A stretch of DNA of 64,000 nt from Limnephilus marmoratus (GCA_917880885.1 OU862917.1:27516104-27580103), one strand, 5' to 3'. Positions 11,601-20,186 are shown, counted from the first letter of the stretch. A program made the numbers and translations. Notes: a model not told the origin generated them from the letters alone.

Positions 11601-13100
11601 CGGCTCTTAAAATGTAATTTTTCATTTGTAAATATCTCTGGAATCACTACACTTGTATACAATACCTATGTGGAAACCTGTAAATGGTTCAATTATTGTA
11701 ACTCAATTACTATATGCTCTGTTATTAATGTAAACTGTTGGTATCCCAAATAAATAAAATAAGAAAAAAAGTTAAAAAAACATAAAATAAGTAAGTAATA
11801 AAAAATAATCAATTATGTGGGGCGTGGTCTGACACAGCGCTCACTCAGAGGTGGCGCTTGGTGCTGGAAGGCTGCGGAAGGCTGCGGACTCGGGCAGACT
11901 CATAGTCTCATCAGGCCGGCGAATCCATTCAGTCCAAGTTCCTTAAACATTATCGATGCGCTGCTGTACCTTCTGTATTCAGATATAATTCTGCTGGCGT
12001 TATTATATTGGATCTGGAGTCTACATCAAGCTGATTCGGTAGTGGCACTTAAGCTAAAAAAAGGGCACAACCTCTAAATGAAACGGAAATAGCTGAAAAT
12101 TTGTATAAACCTTTATTTTAGTATTATACATGTTGTCACAAAAGTCTCATAAGGTCTCGTGTGAGCGTCTTTAGATACTCAAGGTCAAAGGTCACGAAAA
12201 TCAGTTTTTTGAAATATCTCGCTTTCTATGCCTCGAATCATAGTTACATTCATTATCAAAGTTGTAGATTATAAATAAAATACATTTAAATAATTCACCT
12301 AATTACTCGTACTTTATTATTTTTATGAAAAGTGCTAGAAATATTAAATAACTATTCGATTTATAAGTAATATTTATAAAAGCCAAACAACCGTAAACAA
12401 CTGGGATTCGCCATTGACCTTGCACCATGGCATCTACCCCAGGTGTATCGCTACGTTTAGTGACTTAGCAGGGGTGTTAAATAAAATCGTTGATGTTTTT
12501 TCAATGTTAGCCGATAATGCAATACTTCTTCTTCGTCTGATTAAAATTTAAAAAATATTGTGTTCTGTCTAATGGCTGGTGAAATTAAAAATAATTTTAG
12601 GACATGTAATTTTAGCACGTGTAAACTTAACATGTTTAAATTTAACACTTGTTATTTTAGAATGTGTTATTTTAGAACACGTGATTTTAGCACGTGTTAT
12701 TATATTATGTTTATTTTAGAACGTGTCATTTTAACACGTGTAATTTTAGCACGTGTAAATTTAACAGTGATTTTTTAAATGCAATTTTATCACGGGACAT
12801 TTAAGCACGTGTAATTATATTTTGTTTAGTTTCAGAAAGTGTCGTTTAAACACGTGTAATTCCTTCTACCTTATTATTATTATTATTTTTTTATATTTAT
12901 TAAATAAAGCGTTATTGCAGGTGAGCAGAGGTTCCCCCTTGCAGCAGTACGGGTCCGACAGGGTGGCCTGCACCTACCTGCTAAGCGGAGTGTATGTCTT
13001 CTCCAGCACAGACTGCAAGACGCACGTGTTTACCAGGGTGGCACCCCATGTGGCGTGGATCGAGAGCGTCGTTTGGCCACGCGTTCGCACAGAGCTTTAA
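2534..13100 (+). CDS. Catalytically dead trypsin-like serine protease homologue (spliced)
   Basis: Joined from exons 2534-2670, 3389-3498, 4335-4481, 8674-8794, 10294-10404 and 12921-13100; all junctions are GT-AG and all phases agree. Together they give about 268 residues of a snake/clip-type S1 chymotrypsin-fold domain. Family landmarks are EYPHM before the first beta strand, GSLISDEWIL with the paired Cys, HPDY, VLPACL, EEC...HICV and FTRVAPHVAWIE at the C-terminal helix. The three catalytic positions are changed: the AAHC His reads Ser (HSSC), the DIAL Asp reads Thr (STIGL), and the GDSGGP Ser reads Arg (VSRGSP). It should therefore be a secreted non-catalytic homologue. Known members of this class act as cofactors or regulators in haemolymph cascades; that role is inferred here. 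The N-terminus and signal peptide are not resolved and may lie upstream or outside the window. The introns are full of transposons, and the reading frame is open throughout, which argues against a dead pseudogene. Confidence 0.85.
2705..2880 (-). mobile_element. SINE family B fragment
   Basis: Shares a body with the copies at 31785-32160 and 46495-46835, including the conserved tgtgtggagggtcttttt segment and a T run at the left end. It lies in intron 1 of the protease homologue. Confidence 0.6.
3140..3335 (+). mobile_element. RTE-type LINE fragment
   Basis: Encodes LRQRMLKCYVWSVLLYGCET, a stop, then TLKVNTMNRLEAFEMW and, after a frameshift, RRMLKVPW. This is the post-polymerase region of RTE-type elements. 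It closely matches the minus-strand fragment at 15129-15967. It lies in intron 1 of the protease homologue. Confidence 0.75.
3389..3498 (+). CDS. Protease homologue exon: catalytic His region (His replaced by Ser)
   Basis: The acceptor is gtttttctag|GTTAGG and the donor is ATCAC|GTGAGT (phase 2). It encodes GSLISDEWILTHSSC: the C42-C58 pair is kept, but the position of the catalytic His is Ser. Confidence 0.88.
3606..3735 (+). mobile_element. MITE fragment related to the element at 59503
   Basis: Shares gttaaggga at one end and an internal aaattttggtytccagtga segment with the left half of the element at 59503-59871. The right half is missing. Confidence 0.45.
3849..4070. mobile_element. Foldback MITE
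   Basis: The termini GACGCTGGAAAGGAAAAATG and their reverse complement at 4046-4070 pair almost perfectly. A second inner pair (acctacacaataagct / agcttattgtgtaggt) lengthens the hairpin. It lies inside intron 2 of the protease homologue. Confidence 0.7.
4150..4196. mobile_element. hAT-type terminal remnant
   Basis: GGCCCGCAGGCCGCCAATTG followed by CCGATCGCTG and then GTCTAG has the look of a hAT end (…CTG followed by a TCTAGA-like target). No matching left end was found. Confidence 0.4.
4335..4481 (+). CDS. Protease homologue exon: catalytic Asp region (Asp replaced by Thr)
   Basis: The acceptor is tttttttcag|CAAGCC and the donor is ACGAAAAG|GTGAGA. It completes the split Thr codon of the previous exon and encodes AVVGGWPVG, ILHPDY and STIGLVQL. 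The last corresponds to the family motif NDIALVQL, with the Asp lost. Confidence 0.88.
4985..5446 (+). mobile_element. LINE 3' fragment (CR1/jockey-group)
   Basis: Encodes QSIIQYGIIGWGGTY, an in-frame stop near 5283, then LGVNFFNSLPEKIRNMN. This is the C-terminal end of a LINE reverse transcriptase ORF, most like the fragments at 13981 and 1-345. It is decayed and lies in intron 3 of the protease homologue. Confidence 0.7.
5606..5905 (+). repeat. 32-bp minisatellite, about nine copies
   Basis: The unit is near tgtattgtgatactgcaggt followed by agtacacttgta. Copies differ by one or two bases, and one carries an extra agt. The last two copies are decayed. The 32-bp period makes open reading frames on the minus strand that are repeat artefacts. 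Confidence 0.9.
5906..6444. other. Unassigned AT-rich intronic DNA
   Basis: The one notable stretch, 6115-6205, reads on the minus strand as ctgatgatggactctgtaat followed by gctgtccgaaacattgg. It resembles untranslated parts of Penelope-like elements, but this is a weak resemblance. Confidence 0.35.
6445..6658. repeat. Inverted-repeat element with reiterated GGCAGATCRTGATG units
   Basis: The ends GTATATGTC and GACAGATAC are near inverted repeats. Inside, GGCAGATCGTGATG-like units and their reverse complements recur six times or more, giving several competing hairpins. Confidence 0.7.
6659..7199. other. Intronic DNA with a short (CCG)8 run
   Basis: A (CCG)n tract lies at about 6807-6832. A few bases of SINE-B-like sequence (caggaggccctgagg) lie at 7184-7198, joining a Helitron 3' end. 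Otherwise I see nothing in it. Confidence 0.5.
7200..7336 (+). mobile_element. Helitron 3' end
   Basis: Shares ggaaaggacacgcagggaga and the terminal accagCTAG, followed by T, with the elements at 30201-30632 and 57085-57322. Only the purine-rich 3' part is present. Confidence 0.65.
7437..8625. mobile_element. Non-autonomous DNA transposon, 8-bp TSD, internal tandem repeats
   Basis: The termini are TAGTACTG and CAGTACTA, flanked by the perfect direct repeat ATTTGCGC (7429-7436 and 8626-8633). Inside are about three tandem units of roughly 250 bp, with clear copies starting near 7790 and 8037, plus many CAAC/GTTG palindromes near the ends. There is no transposase. The 8-bp TSD suggests the hAT superfamily, but the termini are atypical. 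It lies in intron 3 of the protease homologue. Confidence 0.8.
8674..8794 (+). CDS. Protease homologue exon: PACL region
   Basis: The acceptor is gatttcag|GGTGG and the donor is CAAAAG|GTGAGA. It encodes VLPACLHTG, equivalent to the FSxxVxPACL segment of snake-type proteases, then EIDWNWTG in the place of the usual GWGxTG. The acceptor lies only 41 bases beyond the target-site duplication of a 1.2-kb transposon. Confidence 0.85.
8923..9342 (+). mobile_element. Full-length SINE family A with perfect 13-bp TSD
   Basis: The tRNA-like head starts at 8923 and the poly-A tail ends at 9342. The copy is flanked by acctttataaagt at 8910-8922 and again at 9343-9355. The perfect TSD marks this as one of the youngest insertions in the window. 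It lies in intron 4 of the protease homologue. Confidence 0.95.
9585..10085 (+). mobile_element. SINE family B copy split by a hAT MITE
   Basis: The left part (near cctgcatggtgggccggatt) and the right part (gacctctccagccggactcg to ctaaaaagtctccacacaga) match the intact copies at 31785 and 46495. The 9659-9920 MITE interrupts it. Confidence 0.65.
9659..9920. mobile_element. hAT-type MITE with internal duplication
   Basis: The termini CAGTGGCGGTCCGTGAG and its reverse complement extend as an inverted repeat of about 30 bp. The TSD is cggtcgac / ctgtcgac (7 of 8). A segment of about 44 bp containing gtcaagggatgcgccgcatc is present twice in tandem at the centre. Confidence 0.88.
10294..10404 (+). 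CDS. Protease homologue exon: second disulphide loop
   Basis: The acceptor is gcaattccag|CGGCCT and the donor is TGCGCG|GTAAGT, both phase 0. It encodes 37 residues containing EEC, HICV and RACA. These are the Cys pair that encloses the loop before the active-site Ser, plus the Cys just before it. Confidence 0.85.
10640..11770 (+). mobile_element. 5'-truncated jockey/CR1-group LINE with open ORF remnant
   Basis: An uninterrupted 243-codon ORF (10660-11391) starts just after the polymerase FADD motif would lie. It covers the thumb and C-terminal region: DLGVTLDSKL, LRTCKKC, LLEYASQVWNP, LERVQNRFLR. A 3' UTR with an A-rich tail follows to about 11770. It is homologous to the element at 50136. 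It lies in intron 5 of the protease homologue. Confidence 0.8.
11800..12540. other. Intronic DNA, mostly unassigned
   Basis: 11816-11935 is GC-richer and unrecognised. 12405-12480 resembles part of SINE family B (ctacgtttagtgacttagca). Nothing else is evident. Confidence 0.4.
12560..12860 (+). repeat. Degenerate 18-20 bp tandem repeat rich in CACGTG
   Basis: The unit is close to attttagcacgtgta, repeated more than ten times with drift (acatgt, aacgtg, cacgtg). Several copies contain the palindrome CACGTG. It ends about 60 bases before the last protease-homologue exon. Confidence 0.75.
12921..13100 (+). CDS. Protease homologue terminal exon (active-site Ser replaced by Arg)
   Basis: The acceptor is gttattgcag|GTGAGC. 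It encodes SRGSPLQQ where the family has DSGGPL, then VYVFSSTDC and VFTRVAPHVAWIE, ending with TAA at 13098-13100. The 59-codon exon matches the usual size of the last exon of insect S1 genes. Confidence 0.88.
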   Translation: MSRGSPLQQYGSDRVACTYLLSGVYVFSSTDCKTHVFTRVAPHVAWIESVVWPRVRTEL

Positions 13101-13151
13101 AGTGGCCAATGCATTGCAAAAATGATTTCTTCCAAAATTTAAAACAAACTC

Positions 13152-13285
13152 TTTTAACTACTCTAACCAAACCCAAACTAAGCAATAGTAGTATCCTAAT
13201 CTAACCTTACCATTATCTTATAAACCTAATTTAATCATACCAATCCTAACCTAACCTTACCCAATCTAACCTAATCTAATTATTA
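13152..13285. repeat. Degenerate CCTAA-type repeat
   Basis: Runs such as cctaacctaacc and tctaacctaatctaa recur. This is a degraded complement of the arthropod TTAGG motif. It sits in the 3' flank or 3' UTR of the protease homologue. Confidence 0.5.
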
Positions 13286-13466
13286 TTATTTTATTTTACC
13301 GCGTACGTAGTTGAGGGGTAAGGCTCTCGACTCTCTATGAATACTCTCTATAATGAGCATAGAAGATATTTTTCTACAACTTTACCCGTGTGCAGCTGGT
13401 GTTGTCTTTATAGTAAAAAAGGTTTTCGAGTTGTGACAATTATTGTATTACTTTTACATATTTTGG

Positions 13467-13472
13467 AATAAA
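13467..13472 (+). terminator. Candidate polyadenylation signal of the protease homologue
   Basis: An AATAAA lies about 370 bases after the TAA, followed closely by further A/T-rich sequence. It is the first canonical hexamer downstream of the stop. Confidence 0.4.
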
Positions 13473-13733
13473 ACACCTAATAAAAAATAAAAATAAATTA
13501 TTGAACGCAGCATAATAATCGTTTCATCCAAATAATAATGAAATTATTATTATATAGTTATACATACATACATAAAGTCAGTCTAAAATAGATCAAGTTA
13601 AAACACAAGAGGGGTCATAATATTTTTCGTGGGTCCCACAACCCACGGTGAACATAAAAAATTGTGCACACGAATAAATATTTCAAAATGAGACATTTTT
13701 TACAATCCATCTGAATATTACTGGCTTTTTTCA

Positions 13734-13979
13734 TGAATACCGCACAAGAGTCCTAACTGCTCCCGTCTGGAGCCAGTGGGACTCTGGCATCCCCAATTGG
13801 GGTATGTTGTGAGGCTGAAGTTAGTGGGGAGGGGAAGGAGATAAGGAAGAGGAAGGTGGGGAGGTACCTGACTATTCAGATCTGGTCACTAAACACGGCT
13901 AAATCCATTTCAAACAACGTTTCAATTCTGAATGGTGGTCTTACACCAGGGAAATACTGAGAGTATCTTGCACTCTATG
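13734..13979 (-). mobile_element. SINE family A fragment (lacks tRNA head)
   Basis: Matches the body from the tail-proximal gaataccgcacaagag to the atcttgcactct segment. It is cut off where the LINE at 13981 begins. Confidence 0.85.
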
Positions 13980-13980
13980 G

Positions 13981-15110
13981 TCTAGTAAAACATGGTATTC
14001 CTCAAGGAACTGTCTTAGGACCACTCCTCTTTCTAATCTACATCAATGACCTTTGCAATATTGTAATACCAGGTAAAATTCTCTCTTTTGCCGATGACAC
14101 TGCAATCACAGTACAAGGTAAAACTTGGGAAGATACAATCAGTAAAGCCAACAAATGCATTGTAATAGTCAAAGATTGGCTAGATAGAAATCTTCTTAGC
14201 CTAAATTATGATAAAACTATTTTTATTCCCTTTTATAATTCCCAAAAGTCATCTCCTAAAAATAATCTTAACTTGAAGTTCCATAATGTTAATTGTAACT
14301 TTGCCGCATGCACAAACTGCAAAGATGTAAAATTAGGAAAATATATCTAGTACTTAGGTGTAACTATAGACAGCCAACTCAAATGGACTTACCATGTAGA
14401 AAAAACTGTAAATAAACTGAGATACTTAAATTACATATTCAAACGTATGAGCAATATCGTTAATACAAGAACCATGAAACTTGTTTATGATGCATTGGTG
14501 CTTTCGTCCATTTCCTATGGAATAATCGCCTGGGGAGGAACATACAATAACCATGTAAAACCATTAGAAATTGCTCAGAAGTCCATCATTAAGGTAATGT
14601 ACCAGAAGTCCAAGATGTGTCCTACCAATCAGTTATTTCAAGAAACTGAAATACTGGAACTAAGGCGGATCTACTGTATCCAATGTCTCAAATATATATT
14701 TACACGTCCTAACAATTTCACAAAACCACAAATCGCTCTAGCCAGAGACATGAGCGTGTACACAGTGCCTCACTGCAAAACCAGACTGGCCCAAAGACAC
14801 ATTACCTGTATTGACCCAAACCAATTCAATTCCATACCCCACTCCATCAGCAATGATCAAAATCTGAACGTACGTAAAAAAATGTTAAAATCTGGATAAA
14901 AAATAATTTCGAACTGAATAACTTTTTTCTAAAATTCAAACAGTTTCTAAAATGTGGAGTCTTTCTTAATATTTAGAATGAAAACAGGAAATATATAGTA
15001 TAGGAAATATATAAAATAGGAAGTATGTACGTGTGTATTTAAGTATGGGTGTAAATGTGTGTTTATCTTAGATATACTTTTAAATTTTTACACTCCTATG
15101 AAGTCAATCA
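13981..15110 (+). mobile_element. Degraded CR1/jockey-group LINE, reverse transcriptase part
   Basis: The first part encodes the polymerase motifs GIPQGTVLGPLLFLIYINDL and SFADDTAI. A single TAG stop at 14348-14350 interrupts YLGVTIDSQLKW, and the frame continues to a stop at 14899 with LSSISYGIIAWGGTY. The family is shared with the 4985 fragment. It is 5'-truncated; the 3' UTR runs to about 15110. Confidence 0.85.
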
Positions 15111-15128
15111 TGTTGATCACTGTAGACA

Positions 15129-15967
15129 CTATGCATATATATATACCAATTGGAGCAAGTGATACTTCTCCCCTCGAAGTATATGACCCAGATATGAAAT
15201 TTTCCTGACTTTCACCAATGTAAGCAGCTCTTTATCTGCTCCAGCCGGCCTGAGAATTTCTGTGTTGGTGATCATGTCGGTCCATGGGACATTGAGCATT
15301 GTTCGGTGAAGCCACATTTCAAAAGCCTCTAACCTATTTTTAAATTTTTTTTTTAAAGAAAGACAAACATTTCCGGGTTACGAATAACCCAACAATGTTT
15401 GAAAATCTCCTACTACCACCACAGGAAGCCGAAAATGTTGCTTGTGTTGTGATGGAGGACTTAGCCAGCCGAGGAATCGAACACGCGACGCTCGGGTGGG
15501 ACCCAAGAGCTATGTCCACTCAACCACTGACCGGTCATGGTATTTACCTTCAAGGTCCGTGTCTCACATCCATACAGCAAGACCGACCACACGTAACATT
15601 TTAACATTCTCTGCCTTAGTTTTAAATTGATGGTGTCATTGCAGAAGAGGGATTTCATTTTACTGAATGCAGGTCTTGCTTCTTCAATTCTGCACCCAAC
15701 TTCTACATCTGGGTCAAGAGTCTCCGTGAGAATACTGCCGAGGTATCTAAATCTTTCCACCTTTTCGACATTGCAACCATTTAACTGTATCACTGATCCA
15801 GAGTGATCCATTCGTCCAAATGTCATCCATTTAATTTTATTGACATTGATTGTTAGGCCTAGTTGCTCACCAGCATTATTAACAAGATTTAATAGGTCTT
15901 GGAGGTCGTCGATACGGTCAGCTAATAATATAGTGACATCTGCGTATCTTATGTTATTAATGACAAC
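15129..15967 (-). mobile_element. RTE-type LINE fragment split by a SINE
   Basis: Reading on the minus strand from 15967: RYADV (a changed YADD), TINVNKIKWMTFGRM, RYLGSILTE, LRQRMLKCYVWSVLLYGCET. Beyond the SINE at 15336-15536 it continues as MWLHRTMLNVPWTDMIT and ISYLGHILRGEKYHLLQL. Uninterrupted homologous sequence is seen at 3140-3335. Confidence 0.85.
15336..15536 (-). mobile_element. tRNA-derived SINE, family C
   Basis: The minus strand has a tRNA-like head (box A region TCAGTGGTTGAGTGG, box B GTGTTCGATTCC), a body of about 120 bp and a terminal A run. It interrupts the RTE fragment: the bases on either side are adjacent in the copy at 3140. Confidence 0.8.
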
Positions 15968-16146
15968 CCTGGTTTGGTGACCAGATCTAAATAGTCATTC
16001 CTCTTCCCAATCTCCTTCTCTTCCCCTTCGAATACTTTCTACTACTTTCGGCCTCCCAATATACTTAATGTGGGATGCGAAGGTCTCATCGGCTCCGACG
16101 GTTGGGAGCAGTTAGGACTCTTGTGAGGTACGGACATTAAAAAAAT
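15968..16146 (+). mobile_element. SINE family A fragment
   Basis: Matches the tail half of the body from ttggtgaccagatctaaata to gaggtacggacattaaaaaa. Confidence 0.65.
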
Positions 16147-16782
16147 CTGTCTTTAATGTTTTCAACTTTTAGCATCGATTATTGAGTTATATCCATGAAA
16201 TGCGAAGTGCTTTATAAATTTAGTTAACGATCAGTTGCTAACGGAACTCGTAATGAAAAGAGTGAATTGACCTTCCAATAAAAATTTGGTTTGATTTCCT
16301 TCCAATTAAAATTTGGAGAAAATTCTATAGTTTCGTATTTTAACTTAATCTCCATCGAAATAAATCATTCAAGGTAATCTCCGCCCAATATTTATGGTAG
16401 TTGCATTTGTTGTTGCAATTTTCATTATTTGCAATGTTATGCTAGCCAACCATGCAGTTAAGAATTCATTTCTAATTGAATTCTACTGAAGTGAGACGTG
16501 ACCAAGACAATAAAATTCTCAAGAAATGATATGACAATATTAATTATAAGCAATAAAATGTGTAACGCAATTCAATACAATAGACATCAAAATGCCTGTA
16601 GATTTGGCTCAGACACTAATTCTAATCAAATTTTCAATAAAATTTTTGACCAACGTTCAATGGTACGAGTATATCAATATGTACGTAGCGGAAAGTGCCG
16701 TAGATGTTTGAATAAATAAGGCATTATTTAACGATTACCGCGTAGTCTTCGCATGACACGTTATAAAGCTTTTCGTGCTTTC
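16147..16782. other. Unassigned AT-rich DNA
   Basis: One 73-codon open frame (16498-16719) has no recognisable domain. No repeat family was seen. Confidence 0.5.
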
Positions 16783-16790
16783 TTCTAAAT

Positions 16791-17118
16791 CAGGGTGCCC
16801 AACCCAAATCATCAGATTCAACCCCGGATCTACGACTTTTTCAAACTGTGGCAGAAACTTGATAGTAGCGCCCCCTCTTTCCAGCGCTTGAGAGGAGCGC
16901 CACTATCAAGTGCTCGGGTTTATTCGGCTCGGCTTGTGTAGTCCCTCGTTCTAGATGCGAACATGACATCACGAACACGGTCGGACATTTTTCAAGCAAT
17001 AAATCAAAACCCTCACCAAAATCCTAGGTCCAATAACACGAAAGTTCTAATTTCACAAAATATAATATAAATGACTTCATTGAAAACTTCATTTTGGGCC
17101 TCAGGTTGGGCATGCCTG
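16791..17118. mobile_element. hAT-type MITE with perfect 8-bp TSD
   Basis: Ends CAGGGTGCCCAACC and GGTTGGGCATGCCTG, flanked by ttctaaat at 16783-16790 and 17119-17126. It has no coding capacity. Confidence 0.9.
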
Positions 17119-17295
17119 TTCTAAATTATAAAATATAAATAATGGATTGGTGTTTATCTGTTTCTCTAGTAAAGAATGCATGTTAATCAAAATACCTCAT
17201 CGAGTATCGTCGAAAGGGGGGTGAGAGAAAAATTTAGACAAGGTTGTGCTTCAATATTGAATTTCAATTAAATTATTTTATTAACTCGCTAGAGC

Positions 17296-18194
17296 GGGGT
17301 TTCCCAACCTTTATTTCGCCGAGCTTCCCCGATCCACAACAAAAATATTTTCATGCCCCCCTTAGGGGTCGTCCATTAATCAATCACGTGAGGCTCGAAA
17401 GCGGAGGGGGGGGGGGGGGATCGGAAAAAAATCACGAAATATCACAAGGGAGGGGGGGGGGGGGGGTTATAATGAGATATCACGTGTATTTATTATACCT
17501 ACATTTAAAGATAATATTCTGAAAATTTCAATATACTTTGTACTAAAAAAATACACGTGATTTCGGGTATGGAGGGGGGGGGGTAGTTTTAAATCTCACC
17601 ACATATCACCAGGGGGGTAGGGGGTTAAAAAGTTGCTAAAAACATCAAGTGATTAATGGACGACCCCTTAATTATGTTTCAACAAAATTAAGAAACACAT
17701 ATTTTTATATTATCTGATTATTTAATTGAATTTCAAATAGGTACTCTACAGACACAATATATTTATTTATTATCGATCTTTAATAGACGAGTAGGTACAC
17801 TTTTAATCATTAATTACTTTCACATTTACATTTCTTAGTTTTCTTTTAATTTTACATATTATTCTATTATTATTTTTTATTTATTTAAAATATATTTTTA
17901 TAGAAAAAATGAAACAATACAACTTTATATAAACCACTTATATAATGCGTAAATCCGACCGGTTATCTAATTATAAAAATCCGAAATATTTTTGTAATTA
18001 GATAATGACTAACAACTTTCAAAGTAATTTTAGAACAAATAAATAAAAAAAACTTTTAAAGTACTGATGAGATACTTGAGCTTGCTTGCTCTGTACCAGT
18101 TGGTCGATTCTGGGTTCAGCCTTTGCTAGAGCTATGGAAAACCTATTATGTCCCCCCTGACATTTCTCTAGGCCCCCTGGTTGGGAAGTCCTGG
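17296..18194. mobile_element. hAT-type non-autonomous element with nested MITE
   Basis: The ends GGTTTCCCAACC and GGTTGGGAAGTCC are inverted. The flanks gctagagc (17288-17295) and tctagagc (18195-18202) form a 7-of-8 TSD. The interior is AT-rich and non-coding and holds the PIF/Harbinger-like MITE at 17365-17667. Confidence 0.75.
17365..17667. mobile_element. PIF/Harbinger-like MITE, TTA TSD, poly-G tracts
   Basis: The inverted ends GGGGTCGTCCATTAATCA are flanked by TTA on both sides (17362-17364 and 17668-17670). The 3-bp TWA target is the hallmark of PIF/Harbinger. It contains three long G runs. A relative lies at 33330-33596. Confidence 0.82.
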
Positions 18195-18815
18195 TCTAGA
18201 GCCAGTGAAATGATGGCATCAACAATTCAGGGTTTGCTTTTAATTATCTATTTATAGTTCAAGATGTCTTATTTTAACATTCTTAATATTTAGGAAGCAG
18301 TATTAGCAATATGGGTTATTGTTTAGATATTTTATCCAGAGGGTCTGACAGTCTACAGGCCTTGCCATGTTTGTAAACTGGATGTGTGTGTTGTGGAGGT
18401 TTATAATAACAACTCGCGAACCAAATATATTTACAATGAAACTTTGTGTTACAATAATTCGCACAAGATTTAATAATTATCTTGCTTAGAGGAAAAGCAG
18501 GTAGAGGGAACGAACGCTAAAACCGGAATGAATGTGCACTTTCATGCACCCAGCCAGAGAGTGGTGGCCGGTGATACCATTGTAAAATCGGATAAAAATA
18601 ATTTTTATGGTTGTTCATTGTTCGGCTATATTAGGTTATTTAAAAAGTAATTAAATATACCAAGAATACCGTTCCTTTAGTCGTGCTATGCTGTATTAGA
18701 GCATCTGAACTGTCGTGGGGTATTTCGAATAATCGTTACGGTCGAAGTTTTCAGGCACATATATGTATATACTCGTAGCATCCCAAGAGGAATGGGCTAT
18801 CGATACATAAAATAT
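18195..18815. other. Unassigned DNA
   Basis: No gene or repeat family was recognised. It is AT-rich with a few short open frames. Confidence 0.5.
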
Positions 18816-18995
18816 AGGTTGTGAGGCTGAAGGAATTGGGAGGGGAAATAGAAGGAAATATGAAGGTTGGGAAGTGCATGGCTATTCAGGTCTGGTCACT
18901 AGGCTAATACCATTTCAAGAAACCTTTGGATTCTAACTGGTGGGTCTTTTACTAGGGCGATAATGAGGGTTTCTATCACTCTGATATGGGAGACG
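18816..18995 (-). mobile_element. SINE family A fragment
   Basis: Diverged body segment: gttgtgaggctgaaggaatt through ctattcaggtctggtcact to atcactctgatatgg. Confidence 0.65.
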
Positions 18996-19826
18996 GGGGT
19001 TACATCATGTTGTATGTTGTATTGTCAGTTATCACATTGGATGACAATTTAACTCTAGTGGTTTCAATGAAATGGCGAACGTATGACCTTGTATGTATAT
19101 ATTTGCTGTAGGTGGATGAGGAATATAATTGTATGAAAGTGTATAAAACCCAAAGCCAAAAGCATTTTAGAAAAGTAATTTAAAAATGAAAACAACATAT
19201 TTAGCATATTTATTGGCGTAACTATGTACCTACCGTCTGTGTGTAGTGATGTTGTTAATGTTTTCATTTTCCAATGCATATGGGTGGCTAACTACGAACG
19301 TGACGTTCCTTTGGCAAGGTTATGCTTTCTTCCTACCAAAGAAGGTCTCCAATGCCAGAACTTATTATGGCATTGGGAACCTGCTATGGTCATCGCTGAT
19401 ATCATCATACATAAACTTGACAGTGCCCTGCACGTTGATATAATAATATGCACTCACTACCTGGGTATCTGTATCAATCAACACAACAGTCAGAGTCCGA
19501 CTTACCGTGTATTGCACAGTGCGCAAGATTTTTGGGGAGAAAGATTAATAGGGGCGCTAGATTTTAAGGGACGCTTAAAATATTTAGGCTTCTTTTTTCT
19601 CGGTGCAGTGATTTACTCCCCAAAATCCAATGTGCCCGTAACGGGCTAATGGCATTTTTGATACTTTTGGATGACCGCCACACCCTTTATTTATATCTCC
19701 ACGGTTTTTTATCTGTCACCAACAAAGTATACTTTTGAGTCGGATACAATTTTTTAGCGCGGATCGCGGTAAACTTAATAGGGTTAATAATCTCTCTTTA
19801 TCTAATTATTATCGGTAATTGTTCGG
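18996..19826. other. Unassigned DNA with one 141-codon open frame
   Basis: The frame 19224-19649 (+) has no recognisable domain, signal or splice context and contains a small hairpin. I do not call it a gene. Confidence 0.45.
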
Positions 19827-20186
19827 AACAAACGTCAACGGTTAATACGCACTTTTTTTTTATAAAACTTTTAGATTCTTCTTAATTATCATAAAAGACA
19901 ACTATTTGCATTGAGGGAGGTTGAAAATGTTACATTTTTAATTTTATTTACGTAAATTGAAAATTTGCTTTCACACTGTCAAATCACTCTGTTTGCAGTT
20001 CGGAACAAACGTCAACCGTTAATACGCACTTTTTTTTGATAAAACTTTTAAAATTAAGATAATATACACAAGCCCGCTACACAAACCCTGCGTAGTCAAA
20101 CAAACCATTCAAAAACGTAGGCTGTTTTTTAAAGTAAAGATAACATACACAATCCCGTTACATAACCGTTGACGTTTGTTCCGAAT
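19827..20186. mobile_element. MITE pair with TTCGGAACAAACGTCAAC ends
   Basis: The motif ttcggaacaaacgtcaacgg occurs directly at 19827 and 20000 and inverted at about 20167-20186. Both direct copies continue into ttaatacgcac plus a T run. This suggests one complete MITE (about 20000-20186) plus a half copy. Confidence 0.6.

Noticed and set aside
19224..19649. 141-codon open frame
   Set aside because: No domain, signal, splice or promoter context. The length is not exceptional for chance in 64 kb.
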